A program made the position numbers and the translations under genes. This document shows, piece after piece, positions 1-7,469 of a stretch of 8,123 nucleotides of DNA. Source of the stretch: an uncultured Synechococcus sp. Its GTDB lineage: Bacteria > Cyanobacteriota > Cyanobacteriia > PCC-6307 > Cyanobiaceae. Below the pieces are notes generated by a model. It was not told the origin of the DNA. It did not search any database and saw only the letters and a list, made by a program, of their open reading frames with translations. The stretch lies in NCBI GenBank assembly GCA_913040905.1, contig CAJWIC010000053.1, positions 1 to 8,123 of the forward strand. Reading direction: 5' to 3'. The stretch's first letter is position 1; every line of letters starts with the position of its first letter.

Positions 1-1024
1 CCATGTCACCTGCTCGCAGTTGCAGGCCATGTACAACGGCGACCAAGCGCGTAAGAAGGTGCTGATTGACCACGGGTTTCGCCTCCCCAGTGCTGCGGAC
101 AACCGTCCGCTCAAGGGCGAGGAGTTCTGGACCAAGGCGCGTCAGACCGTGTTTGTCAGTGCCACACCCGGCAACTGGGAGATGGAGGTGAGCGATGGTC
201 AGGTGGCGGAACAGGTGATCCGGCCCACAGGTGTGCTCGACCCGATTGTGGAAGTGAGGCCCACCACCGGACAGGTGGATGACCTGCTTGGGGAGATTCG
301 TGATCGGGCCAAAAAGCAACAGCGGGTGCTGGTGACCACGCTGACCAAGCGGATGGCGGAAGACCTCACGGATTACCTGGCGGAGAACGAGGTGCGGGTG
401 CGTTATCTGCACTCTGAGATTCATTCGATCGAGCGCATCGAGATCATCCAGGACTTGCGCCTTGGTGAGTACGACGTGCTGGTGGGTGTGAATCTGTTGC
501 GGGAAGGCCTGGATCTGCCGGAGGTAAGCCTGGTGGCGATCCTCGATGCGGACAAAGAGGGGTTTCTCCGGGCCGAGCGCTCACTGATCCAGACCATCGG
601 CCGGGCTGCGCGTCATGTGGAGGGTGTGGCTCTGCTCTACGCCGACAACATGACTGATTCGATGGCGAAGGCGATCGAGGAGACCGAACGGCGCCGCAAG
701 ATCCAGCAGACCTACAACGAGAAGCACGGCATCGTGCCCACAGCGGCGGGCAAGAAAGCCAGCAATTCGATCCTGTCGTTTCTGGAGCTCTCCCGCAAAC
801 TCAAAACCGACGGCCCGGATGCCGACCTGGTGGAGGTGGCCGGCAAGGCGGTGAAGGCTTTGGAAGACGATGCCGATGGCATGGCTCTGGATGCGTTGCC
901 TGAACTGATTGATCAGCTCGAAGCCAAAATGAAAGACGCGGCCAAAAAGCTCGACTTCGAGGAAGCGGCCAACCTGCGAGATCGCATCAAGAAGCTTCGC
1001 CAGAAGTTGGTGGGGAACGCCTGA
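1..1024 (+). CDS. uvrB: UvrABC excinuclease subunit B, 3' part (5' end outside the window)
   Basis: UvrB is the damage-verifying helicase-like subunit of nucleotide excision repair. It is loaded onto DNA by UvrA and then recruits UvrC for incision. The reading frame is open from base 2 (first residues HVTCSQL), so the gene enters from the left. The visible 340 residues are about half of the usual length of roughly 670, so the Walker A motif and beta-hairpin lie outside. Numbering from base 2, I see the VSATPGN motif (about 52-58), the motif IV-like [14 protein letters not shown] (about 109-122), the motif V region [15 protein letters not shown] (about 161-175), motif [10 protein letters not shown] (197-204) and the C-terminal UVR domain (about 303-337, with the characteristic [11 protein letters not shown]), which contacts UvrC. 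The match to the family is continuous with no frameshift. The gene ends three bases before the stop of convergent lysC. Identification is essentially certain. Confidence 0.97.
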   Translation, partial: HVTCSQLQAMYNGDQARKKVLIDHGFRLPSAADNRPLKGEEFWTKARQTVFVSATPGNWEMEVSDGQVAEQVIRPTGVLDPIVEVRPTTGQVDDLLGEIRDRAKKQQRVLVTTLTKRMAEDLTDYLAENEVRVRYLHSEIHSIERIEIIQDLRLGEYDVLVGVNLLREGLDLPEVSLVAILDADKEGFLRAERSLIQTIGRAARHVEGVALLYADNMTDSMAKAIEETERRRKIQQTYNEKHGIVPTAAGKKASNSILSFLELSRKLKTDGPDADLVEVAGKAVKALEDDADGMALDALPELIDQLEAKMKDAAKKLDFEEAANLRDRIKKLRQKLVGNA

Positions 1025-1063
1025 GGCTCAGACCGCCAAGGGTGATTCGCTTCCTTGAGCCTC
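1023..1063. repeat. 8-bp perfect inverted repeat spanning the uvrB and lysC stop codons
   Basis: GAGGCTCA at 1023-1030 is exactly complementary to TGAGCCTC at 1056-1063, with 25 bases between. The left arm contains the last two bases of the uvrB stop codon and all of the lysC stop codon. The right arm lies in the lysC C-terminal coding region. No T-run follows on either strand, so this is not a canonical intrinsic terminator. It could still form a 3' stem in either transcript. A competing pair, CAAGG (1037-1041) with CCTTG (1053-1057), shares two bases with the right arm. Function is inferred only. Confidence 0.4.
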
Positions 1064-2830
1064 GTAGCGAGTATCTCCCCCGAGTTGGAAACCAGCGTGA
1101 ACGGCCTGCAAGGCGGCGATTCCGTCCGCTTCGGCCACCACACAGCTGGTGCGGATTTCGCTGGTGGCGATCATTTCGATGTTGACGCCTGCATCCGCCA
1201 AAAAGCGGAACATCCGTCCCGCCGTCCCAGCGGTCGCGGGCATGCCCGCACCCACCGCACTCACCCGTGCGATGGCCGGGCCGTCCTCCAGAAGAGCTCC
1301 GGGCCATTGCGCCAGCAGGGCACTGAGGGCGCGATCAGCCGCGGCACGGTCTTCACGCTTGAGCGTGAAGCTGATGTCTCGGCTGCCGTCCTCGTGCTGG
1401 CGTTCCGACTGCACGATGGCGTCGAGGCTGATGCCGGCATCAGCCAGGGCATTGCAAAGGGCTCCCGCCGTCCCTGGGATGTCGGGTACGCGCCGCACAC
1501 TCACCTGGGCCTGGTCGCGGTCCAGAGCCACGCCGCGCACCTCTGGCTCGCCGTCGCCGCTAGCGGGGGGGTTGAGGTTGATCTGACCCGCCTCCAGCTC
1601 GAAGGCTTCCTGGGTGGCTTGAAGGGCTTTGCTGCCCACATCAGCCCCCACCACACAGCTCACCTTCACTTCGCTGGTCGCGATGAGGCGCAGGTTGATG
1701 CCGGCGCGTGAGAGGGTCTGGAACAAACTGGCGGCGATGCCGGGGCGCCCCATGATGCCGGCTCCGCTGATGCTCAGCTTGCTCATGCCCGGTTGCGCCA
1801 CCAGCTCGCCGCCGAGGCTCTGGATCAGGGTTTGGCAGATGCTGCGCGCTTTTTCCAGATCGGCTTCCGCCACTGTGAAGGTGATGTCGTTGCTGTTGCC
1901 CTCGTGGGTGGACTGGATGATCAGATCTACGTTCACGTCTCCAGCGGAGAGGCTTTCGAACAGCTGGGCCGCCACACCGGGTTGATCAGACACATGGGAG
2001 AGGGCCAGCACGGCCTGATGCTCTACCAGTTCGGCACCATCAATGGATCGGCCCAGCTCAAGGCCGTCGCGGCCGATCGGACGTGCGCTGCGACTGGTGA
2101 GCGTGGTGCCCGGTTCATCGCTCCAGCTGGAGCGAACCACCATGGTGACCCCGTAGTTGCGGGCGATCTCCACCGCTCGGGGGTGCAGCACGGCCGCACC
2201 GAGGCTGGCCAGCTCCAGCATTTCGTCGCAGCTCACCTGTGACATCAGCTGCGCGTCATCCACCTTGCGAGGGTCGGTGGTGAGCACGCCGGGCACATCG
2301 GTGTAGATCTCGCAGGCGTCAGCGCCAAGGGCGGCGGCCAAGGCCACGGCGGAAGTGTCGGAGCCACCGCGGCCGAGGGTGGTGATTTCCGCGGTGCCGC
2401 CACTGCTTTGACTGGTGCCTTGGAAACCAGCGACCACCACGACGCGGCCTTCCGCCAGCCGGCTGCGCAGCCGGTCGGTGCGCACATCGAGGATGCGCGC
2501 TTTGCCGTGGGCGGATTCGGTGACGATGCCCACCTGAGGGCCGGTCATGGAGATGGCCGGCACGCCCAGCTCATGCAGGGCCATCGACAGCAAGGCGATC
2601 GACACTTGCTCGCCAGTGGCCAGCAGCATGTCCATTTCCCGTTGGGGCGGATTGCTGCTGATGGCGTTGGCCTTGGCCGTGAGTTCATCGGTGGTGTGAC
2701 CCATGGCCGACACCACGATCACCAGCTCATGCCCTTCGTCCTTGCGGGCGGCAATGCGCTGCGCCACGGCCTGGATGCGCTCCACGCTGCCGACGGAGGT
2801 GCCGCCGAACTTCTGCACCAGCAGGGCCAT
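1028..2830 (-). CDS. lysC: Aspartate kinase, cyanobacterial four-ACT-domain type
   Basis: LysC phosphorylates L-aspartate with ATP to 4-phospho-L-aspartate, the committed step to lysine, threonine, methionine, isoleucine and diaminopimelate. The 600-residue product starts MALLVQKFGGTSVG, with the kinase signature KFGGTSV at 7-13 and TTLGRGGSDTSA at 150-161 in the catalytic domain (about 1-250). Four ACT domains follow at about 275-345, 351-415, 441-507 and 519-582. They form a duplicated pair: ACT2 has IATSEVKVSCVV and ACT4 has IATSEIRTSCVV, while ACT1 and ACT3 share the NVDLIIQS/SLDAIVQS type. Many bacterial enzymes have two ACT domains and about 410-450 residues; about 600 residues is the known cyanobacterial form, and the ACT domains are the expected sites of feedback control by end products. 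The ATG at 2830 is preceded by GAGG eight bases upstream, and the kinase motif follows at once. The gene follows holA on the same strand after a 115-base gap. A C7 run (minus strand, 1565-1571) lies in the ACT2-ACT3 linker. Confidence 0.96.
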   Translation of the reverse strand: MALLVQKFGGTSVGSVERIQAVAQRIAARKDEGHELVIVVSAMGHTTDELTAKANAISSNPPQREMDMLLATGEQVSIALLSMALHELGVPAISMTGPQVGIVTESAHGKARILDVRTDRLRSRLAEGRVVVVAGFQGTSQSSGGTAEITTLGRGGSDTSAVALAAALGADACEIYTDVPGVLTTDPRKVDDAQLMSQVSCDEMLELASLGAAVLHPRAVEIARNYGVTMVVRSSWSDEPGTTLTSRSARPIGRDGLELGRSIDGAELVEHQAVLALSHVSDQPGVAAQLFESLSAGDVNVDLIIQSTHEGNSNDITFTVAEADLEKARSICQTLIQSLGGELVAQPGMSKLSISGAGIMGRPGIAASLFQTLSRAGINLRLIATSEVKVSCVVGADVGSKALQATQEAFELEAGQINLNPPASGDGEPEVRGVALDRDQAQVSVRRVPDIPGTAGALCNALADAGISLDAIVQSERQHEDGSRDISFTLKREDRAAADRALSALLAQWPGALLEDGPAIARVSAVGAGMPATAGTAGRMFRFLADAGVNIEMIATSEIRTSCVVAEADGIAALQAVHAGFQLGGDTRYEAQGSESPLAV

Positions 2831-2838
2831 CCACGCCG

Positions 2839-2842
2839 CCTC
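2839..2842 (-). promoter_or_regulatory. Probable lysC ribosome binding site
   Basis: The minus strand reads GAGG, then eight bases, then the lysC ATG. This is a moderate Shine-Dalgarno match at normal spacing and supports the start at 2830. Confidence 0.5.
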
Positions 2843-2872
2843 AGGTCGCTGGCGATTGTCTCACTGAGCGTT

Positions 2873-2957
2873 CTGATTCAGCCAGGAAGCTTGTTCATCC
2901 CAGCAGCCTTTTCATCCGAGCAGTCTCTTTATCCGAGCAGTTTCTTTATCCGAGCAG
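2873..2957. repeat. 17-bp tandem repeat, four clear units plus one decayed unit
   Basis: On the minus strand, units run head to tail from the end of holA toward lysC: CTGCTCGGATAAAGAAA (2957-2941), CTGCTCGGATAAAGAGA (2940-2924), CTGCTCGGATGAAAAGG (2923-2907), CTGCTGGGATGAACAAG (2906-2890), and a degraded fifth unit at 2889-2873 matching its neighbour at 11 of 17 bases. Successive neighbours match at 16, 14 and 14 of 17 bases, so similarity falls with distance from holA. The first unit contains the last codons of holA (CTG CTC GGA) and its TAA stop. The array fills most of the holA-lysC gap and is therefore in the holA 3' UTR or the lysC leader. I do not recognise it as a known repeat family. 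Confidence 0.8.
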
Positions 2958-3926
2958 CCCATCGCGGAAGGCATCACCCGGCTGTGCCCCACGCTTCACG
3001 GCTGCTTCGACATCCAGCAGCCGGCCCAGCAGGTTGAGGCAGCGCTGGGGTGAGCGGCCCTGCAGTTGCTTGCGCATCACATAGATGCGCTTGGGGTTGC
3101 CGATGCCTGCTGCTTTGGCAATCACCGCCACATCCCGTTCTCCCTGCTGTTCGAGCAGCAGCACCCAGAGCCATCCCCGGATCTGACCGGTGAGGGTGGC
3201 CACCACCCGCAGGGCCGGTTCGCCTGCATCGATTAAGGCATCGAGCAGGGCGATGGCCTGGCCAGGATCGCCGGCCAGCAGGGCGTCACCCACCTGCAGG
3301 GCGTTGGTGCTCAGGCCACTGATCAGGGTCTCCACGGCCTTGGCGCTGATCCTGGCCTCGCCGCTGCTGTCGGCATGCAGGGCCAGCTTTTGCAGCTCCA
3401 TCGTCAGCCTGGCGCTGTCGCTGCCGATGGCATCGATCAGTGCATCAACCGCGGCGGCTTCCAGCTTGAGGTTGAGCTCATCGGCCGTGCGTTCCACGAG
3501 TTGGCGCTGACCGGCGCCATCCCAGACCGCCGGCAACTTGAAGCTGCGTTCGCTGGCGGCGCCCGCCTTCACCCGCTTCATCAGTGCCTTGGTGGTGCGC
3601 AAACGTCCGTCGGGTTTGGCTGGATTGCAGAGCAGCAGATGGGTGCTGTCTGGGATGCCGTCGAGAGCGCCTTCGAAGCGATCCGCCAGTTCGCTGGGGC
3701 AGGCGTTGCAAAACGGCGAGCGCTGCAACAGCACCACCCGGGCGCCGCCACCGAAGGGCGGGGTGCTGGCCTCTTCCAGCGCCTGGCGGGCCTGACCAGA
3801 CTCACTGCCGTCGAGGCGGCTCACATTGACGCTGGCCCAGCAGGGATCGACGTCCTTGTCGATCACGGCCTGGATGGCGCGCTCCAGAGCAGCGGAATCG
3901 TCGCCCCACAGCAACTGGATCGGCAT
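2946..3926 (-). CDS. holA: DNA polymerase III subunit delta (clamp-loader subunit)
   Basis: The delta subunit works in the clamp-loader complex with gamma/tau and delta-prime and opens the beta sliding clamp for loading on primed DNA. The 326-residue product has the usual size (E. coli delta is 343). Visible family features are the N-terminal IQLLWGDD strand-turn start, STPPFGGGARVVLL (54-67), the conserved LTMELQKLALH (174-184), a helical stretch with GEPALRVVATLTGQIRGWLWVLL (about 235-257, in the C-terminal collar domain), and the ending LLDVEAAVKRG (about 303-313). The overall pattern fits the HolA family; motif-level conservation in this family is low, so confidence is slightly below that of its neighbours. 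The ATG at 3926 opens directly on the conserved N-terminus, with no clear Shine-Dalgarno upstream. The last three codons and stop belong to a 17-bp tandem repeat that continues toward lysC. holA is divergent from cobH across a short gap. Confidence 0.92.
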   Translation of the reverse strand: MPIQLLWGDDSAALERAIQAVIDKDVDPCWASVNVSRLDGSESGQARQALEEASTPPFGGGARVVLLQRSPFCNACPSELADRFEGALDGIPDSTHLLLCNPAKPDGRLRTTKALMKRVKAGAASERSFKLPAVWDGAGQRQLVERTADELNLKLEAAAVDALIDAIGSDSARLTMELQKLALHADSSGEARISAKAVETLISGLSTNALQVGDALLAGDPGQAIALLDALIDAGEPALRVVATLTGQIRGWLWVLLLEQQGERDVAVIAKAAGIGNPKRIYVMRKQLQGRSPQRCLNLLGRLLDVEAAVKRGAQPGDAFRDGLLG

Positions 3927-3991
3927 CGCGGCGGGTCATCGGAGAATGCCGAAGTCTGCCCTGATTGGCAGTCGCCGTGACAGGAGCACCT
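3927..3991. promoter_or_regulatory. holA-cobH divergent intergenic region
   Basis: About 40-65 bases separate the two divergent starts, depending on which cobH start is used, so the promoters must be compact or overlap the genes. I see no convincing -35/-10 pair. A short perfect inverted repeat, CTGCC (3956-3960) and GGCAG (3967-3971), brackets the alternative TTG codon at 3965 and could be an operator-like site or chance. Confidence 0.35.
3982..3986 (+). promoter_or_regulatory. Ribosome binding site favouring the TTG start of cobH
   Basis: AGGAG followed by five bases (CACCT) and TTG at 3992. It is the only strong Shine-Dalgarno match near the in-frame candidate starts TTG 3965, GTG 3977 and TTG 3992, and it lies downstream of the first two, so it supports 3992. 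Confidence 0.55.
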
Positions 3992-4627
3992 TTGGCTGAT
4001 CACCCGATCTTCACCGAGAGCATTCGCCGCATCCGTGTTCTGCTCGGTGAGACGGGGTTGGATCCCCTCCAGCAGCAGGTGCTGGAGCGCTTGGTGCACA
4101 GCAGTGGGGACCCTGGCTTGGCACCCTTGCTGCGTTTTAGCCCCGGTGCCTGTGAGTGCGGACTGGAGGCCCTGCGCCAGGGGGCTTCGGTGCTCACAGA
4201 CACGGCGATGGCCACGGCGGCGATATCGCCCATGGCCCGTCGCACGCTCGACACCCCGGTGCGCTGTCTGCTGGATTGGGCACCGCCGCAGTCACCCGAA
4301 GGGTCCACGCGCTCGGCGGCGGCGATGCAGCGCTGCTGGCCGGAGCTCACCACCGCGGCCCGGACGGCGGGTCAGCCGATGCCGCTGGTGTTGGTGGGTA
4401 GTGCTCCAACGGCCTTGGAACAGCTGTTGGATCAGGTTGATGCGGGGGCCCCCAAGCCTGCGCTGGTGATCGGCATGCCAGTCGGATTTGTTGGGGTGCC
4501 GGAAAGCAAGCGGCGGTTGGCGGCCACGTCTCTGGATCAGATCCGTCTGGAGGGCACCCGTGGCGGCGCTGGCTTGGTGGCGGCGGCGGTGAATGCGCTG
4601 CTGAGGGCTGCTCAGGCGGCTAACTGA
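3992..4627 (+). CDS. cobH: Precorrin-8X methylmutase (cobalamin biosynthesis)
   Basis: CobH/CbiC moves the C-11 methyl group of precorrin-8x (or its cobalt form) to C-12, giving hydrogenobyrinate or cobyrinate, a late corrin-ring step in B12 or pseudo-B12 synthesis in the cytoplasm. With the start at 3992 the product is 211 residues, matching the family's usual length of about 210. Visible features are the conserved N-terminus [13 protein letters not shown], the VHSSGD segment with His36 (equivalent to the family's catalytic histidine), LTDTAMA (68-74), GSAPTAL (136-142) and [17 protein letters not shown] (157-173). The start is uncertain: TTG 3992 has AGGAG at good spacing, while TTG 3965 or GTG 3977 would add nine or five residues with no visible Shine-Dalgarno. 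The sequence cannot say whether the aerobic (cobH) or early-cobalt (cbiC) name is more apt. The 3' end overlaps convergent mutS by 16 bases. No other cobalamin gene is adjacent. Confidence 0.93.
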   Translation: MADHPIFTESIRRIRVLLGETGLDPLQQQVLERLVHSSGDPGLAPLLRFSPGACECGLEALRQGASVLTDTAMATAAISPMARRTLDTPVRCLLDWAPPQSPEGSTRSAAAMQRCWPELTTAARTAGQPMPLVLVGSAPTALEQLLDQVDAGAPKPALVIGMPVGFVGVPESKRRLAATSLDQIRLEGTRGGAGLVAAAVNALLRAAQAAN

Positions 4628-7335
4628 TCCAGCACTTGGCGGGCCCGTTGCACCACCGGTTGAGGCACGCCTGCCAAACGGGCGGCTTCAATGCCGTAGC
4701 TGCGGCTGGCACCACCGGCCTGCACCTGATGCAAGAACACCAGGTCGTCGCCGGTTTCCTCCACCATCACCTGGAAGTTGGCCACATTGGTGCGCTCGCC
4801 CGCCAGGTTGTTGAGCTCGTGATAGTGAGTGGCGAACACGGTTCGGGCCTGAAGGTCACCGGCCAGGTGCTCGCTGACGGCCCAGGCGATTGAGAGGCCA
4901 TCAAAAGTGGCGGTGCCCCGGCCAATCTCATCGAGCAGCACCAGCGATCGCTCGCTGGCGTGGTGAAGGATGTTGGCGGTTTCGGCCATCTCCACCATGA
5001 AGGTGGACTGGCCCGCCGCCAGATCATCCACGGCGCCCACCCGCGTGAAGATGCGATCGGCCAAGCCGATCTGGGCAGAGCTGGCGGGCACCCAGCTGCC
5101 GATCTGGGCCAGCAGCTGAATGACACCGATCTGGCGCAGGTAGCAGCTCTTGCCGCTGGCATTGGGGCCGGTGAGCACGATCAAGTCGGTGCCGCTGCCC
5201 AGCTTCAGGTCGTTGGGGGTGAAGCTGGTTTCCACCAGCAGTTGCTCTACCACGGGGTGCCGGCCGCCCGCGATCTGCAGGGTGCGCGCATCGTTCAACT
5301 CCGGTGCGCACCAACCGCGAGTGGCGGCGGTGTCGGCCAGGGCCGCCAGGGCATCGAGGCCGGCGATGGCACGGGCGGCATCCCGGATCGGGGCTGCCAT
5401 CAGCCCAACCTGTTCACGCAGCTGGCAGAACAGTTCGTATTCGCGCTGGCAGGCGCGCGCGCGCAGCTGGAAGATCCGTCCCTCGCGCTCCTTGAGTTCT
5501 GGAGTGATGAAGCGCTCTTCATTGGCGAGGGTCTGACGGCGGATCCAGTGATCCGGCACAGAGGAAGCCTTGGCTTTGCTGACGGCCAGGAAGTAGCCGA
5601 AGGTGCGGTGATATTGCAAGCGAAGGTTGCTGTTGCCGCTGCGCTCCCGTTCCAGGCGCTCCTGTTCGGCCAGCCAGGCGTTCTGGTCATCGAGCTGGTT
5701 GCGCAGGCCATCCAGCAGCGGGTCCACCCCGTCGTGGATCAGGCCGCCTTCACTGAGGGAGAGCGGCGGGGCGTTCACGAGGGTGTGGCGGATCTGGCAG
5801 GCCAGATCGCTGAGGGCAGGATTGGTGATCAGCAGCGCGTCCAGTCCCAGGGGCCAGTGCTCCAGGCTGTTGTCGAGTCGTGCTGAAAGCTGCGGCAATC
5901 GCTCCAGACCATCGGCGATGGCCACCAGGTCGCGGGCACCGGCATGACCCGCGCCAGCCCGGCCCGCCAGCCTTTCCAGATCGCCCATGGGCCGCAGCAG
6001 TCGGCGCAGCGCTTGGCGCAAAGGCCGTTGCTGCACCAGCAGGCTGACCACCGCCTGTCGCAACAGGATCTCCTGCAGATCCATCAGGGGGGCTTCCAGC
6101 CAGCGACGCAAGCAGCGGCCGCCCATGGCGGTCAGGGTCTGATCAATGGCCCAGAGCAGCGAGCCCTGCAGTTGACCGTCCCGTTGGGTGGCGGTGAGCT
6201 CCAGGTTGCGGCGGGTCTGGGCGTCGAGCACCAGGGCATCGCCGATGTGCACGATCTGAGGCACATCGAGGGGGACGCGCGTCTCCTCGTCGAGGGGCTG
6301 GGTGTCGTTGACGTAGTGGAGCAGTCCGCCGAAGGCACGTAGAGCCAGGGGCAGTTCCTGTAAGCCCAGACCATCGAGACCTGCGAGCCGGTAGTGGGTT
6401 TTGAGCGCCTGTTCGGCCTCGGGTGCGCTGAAGGGGGTGCGTGCCATCGGGCTGAGCCGCAGCCGTTCGGGGCACCAGGTGGGTTTGCCTGCCCCCTCGT
6501 CGTTGGTCTCATCCGAGCCAGCCCAGAGCAGTTCCGAGGCCTCCAGCTGGGCCAGTTGCTGATGCAGCGCGTCGCTGCCGTTGCGCTCCATCACCAGCAC
6601 GTCGCCGGTGCTTACATCGGCGCTGGCCAGTCCCCAACGCAGGGGGTGCCGCGCCGTGGCGGGCTCCACCACGACCGCTGCCAGCCAGTTGTTGCGCCGG
6701 GCCGCCAACATTCCTTCTTCCAGCACCGTGCCTGGGGTGAGCACCCGGGTGATGCCACGTTTGAGCAGGGCGCCCTTGGCGGGTGTGGTCTCCAGCTGAT
6801 CGCAGAGAGCCACGGAATAGCCGCGCCGAATCAGTTCGGCGCAGTAGCGCTCGGCGGCGTGGTGAGGGATGCCGGCCATGGGGACGCGGCCGATCGCCTT
6901 GCCTCCTTCCTTGCCGGTGAGGGTGAGTTCCAGCACGCGTGAGAGCTCGACGGCGTCTTCGAAGAAGCACTCGAAGAAGTCGCCGAGGCGATAGAGCAGG
7001 ACGCGATCGGGATGCTCCGCCTTGAGCTCCACGTAGTGCCGCAGCATCGGCGTCAGCAGGGTTTGATCCACTTCGCTGTGGTGGGCCCAGGCCGGAGCAT
7101 CGCTGTCGTCGTCGTTCTCATGGCTGGTCAGCTCCGGCTGGTCGCTGGTCTTGACCTGCCGTTGCCTCGGTCGAGCTGCCGCATCGGCGCTAAGGCTGGC
7201 ATCGCTGAGGTCTTCAAGCTCGGCTGTGAGGCCGGTCGTTGCGGCAGTCGCCGTTGGCTTGTGTGTCGGTTCGGGGCCGCCAAACAGATTGCCCTGCAGG
7301 GCCAACTCCTCAGGTTGGGCAGCGGGGCGGGGCAT
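4612..7335 (-). CDS. mutS: DNA mismatch repair protein MutS (MutS1 type)
   Basis: MutS binds mismatches and small loops as a dimer and uses ATP to signal MutL. The 907-residue product has a non-conserved tail (about 1-88, Pro/Ala-rich then acidic ENDDDSD), the mismatch-binding domain with the Phe-X-Glu motif in [11 protein letters not shown] (118-128) and [16 protein letters not shown] (149-164), the connector/lever/clamp domains (about 210-690), then the ATPase: Walker A GPNASGKS (723-730), [15 protein letters not shown] (769-783), Walker [12 protein letters not shown] (798-808) and ATHYHEL (835-841). It ends at VLDQLAA just after the ATPase/helix-turn-helix, so it lacks the C-terminal clamp-binding and tetramerisation tail of E. 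coli MutS. A QGNLF motif at 14-18 resembles a beta-clamp motif. The ATG at 7335 is the only plausible start: the frame stays open for at least 60 bases upstream without another start codon. No clear Shine-Dalgarno is visible. An alternating (GC)6 run lies at 5453-5464. Confidence 0.97.
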   Translation of the reverse strand: MPRPAAQPEELALQGNLFGGPEPTHKPTATAATTGLTAELEDLSDASLSADAAARPRQRQVKTSDQPELTSHENDDDSDAPAWAHHSEVDQTLLTPMLRHYVELKAEHPDRVLLYRLGDFFECFFEDAVELSRVLELTLTGKEGGKAIGRVPMAGIPHHAAERYCAELIRRGYSVALCDQLETTPAKGALLKRGITRVLTPGTVLEEGMLAARRNNWLAAVVVEPATARHPLRWGLASADVSTGDVLVMERNGSDALHQQLAQLEASELLWAGSDETNDEGAGKPTWCPERLRLSPMARTPFSAPEAEQALKTHYRLAGLDGLGLQELPLALRAFGGLLHYVNDTQPLDEETRVPLDVPQIVHIGDALVLDAQTRRNLELTATQRDGQLQGSLLWAIDQTLTAMGGRCLRRWLEAPLMDLQEILLRQAVVSLLVQQRPLRQALRRLLRPMGDLERLAGRAGAGHAGARDLVAIADGLERLPQLSARLDNSLEHWPLGLDALLITNPALSDLACQIRHTLVNAPPLSLSEGGLIHDGVDPLLDGLRNQLDDQNAWLAEQERLERERSGNSNLRLQYHRTFGYFLAVSKAKASSVPDHWIRRQTLANEERFITPELKEREGRIFQLRARACQREYELFCQLREQVGLMAAPIRDAARAIAGLDALAALADTAATRGWCAPELNDARTLQIAGGRHPVVEQLLVETSFTPNDLKLGSGTDLIVLTGPNASGKSCYLRQIGVIQLLAQIGSWVPASSAQIGLADRIFTRVGAVDDLAAGQSTFMVEMAETANILHHASERSLVLLDEIGRGTATFDGLSIAWAVSEHLAGDLQARTVFATHYHELNNLAGERTNVANFQVMVEETGDDLVFLHQVQAGGASRSYGIEAARLAGVPQPVVQRARQVLDQLAA

Positions 7336-7469
7336 CGAGCGTCGGAATTTGGCTGGATCGTACCGATGGCGTTCACCACAAGCTGTGAAGCTTGATGCAA
7401 GCCGTGGCGCGAGACGCTTGCTCAGCGTGGGACAATCGTCAGGACCGACCTGGCGTCGACTGAATTTCC
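7336..7469. promoter_or_regulatory. mutS-psbZ divergent intergenic region with pairing arms
   Basis: These 134 bases must hold the promoters of both mutS and psbZ. I find no convincing sigma-70 -35/-10 pair for either: GACAAT at 7431-7436 resembles a -10 box toward psbZ, and TACGAT on the minus strand near 7357-7362 toward mutS, but neither has a good -35 partner. The most visible structure is four alternating complementary arms: CAAGCT (7379-7384), AGCTTG (7389-7394), CAAGC (7398-7402) and GCTTG (7416-7420). Arms 1-2 form a six-base-pair stem with a GTGA loop, 2-3 a five-base-pair stem, and 3-4 a five-base-pair stem with a 13-base loop. Confidence 0.45.

Noticed and set aside
2873..2957. The repeat array as a CRISPR
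   Set aside because: Units are 17 bp, directly contiguous with no spacers, diverge progressively, and no cas gene is nearby.
2408..3037. 209-codon open frame on the plus strand over lysC, the repeat array and the holA end
   Set aside because: It is antisense to two confident genes, has His/Gly/Ala-rich composition typical of shadow frames and matches no family I know.
3375..3980. 201-codon plus-strand open frame antisense to holA and running toward cobH
   Set aside because: It is a shadow frame; cobH starts in a different frame with its own ribosome binding site, and the translation is not recognisable.
4944..4951. HIP1 octamer GCGATCGC in mutS
   Set aside because: I noticed only one clear copy in 8 kb, so there is no HIP1 enrichment. 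It is used only as weak support for a picocyanobacterial origin.
5453..5464. mutS frameshift at the GC run
   Set aside because: The reading frame and family match continue unbroken on both sides, so the gene is intact in this sequence.
4960..5886. 308-codon open frame on the plus strand inside mutS
   Set aside because: It is fully antisense to a well-conserved gene in GC-rich DNA, where such frames arise from third-position GC bias. The translation has no recognisable domain.
7431..7436. GACAAT as a psbZ -10 box
   Set aside because: No acceptable -35 element lies 16-18 bases upstream, so I do not call a promoter.
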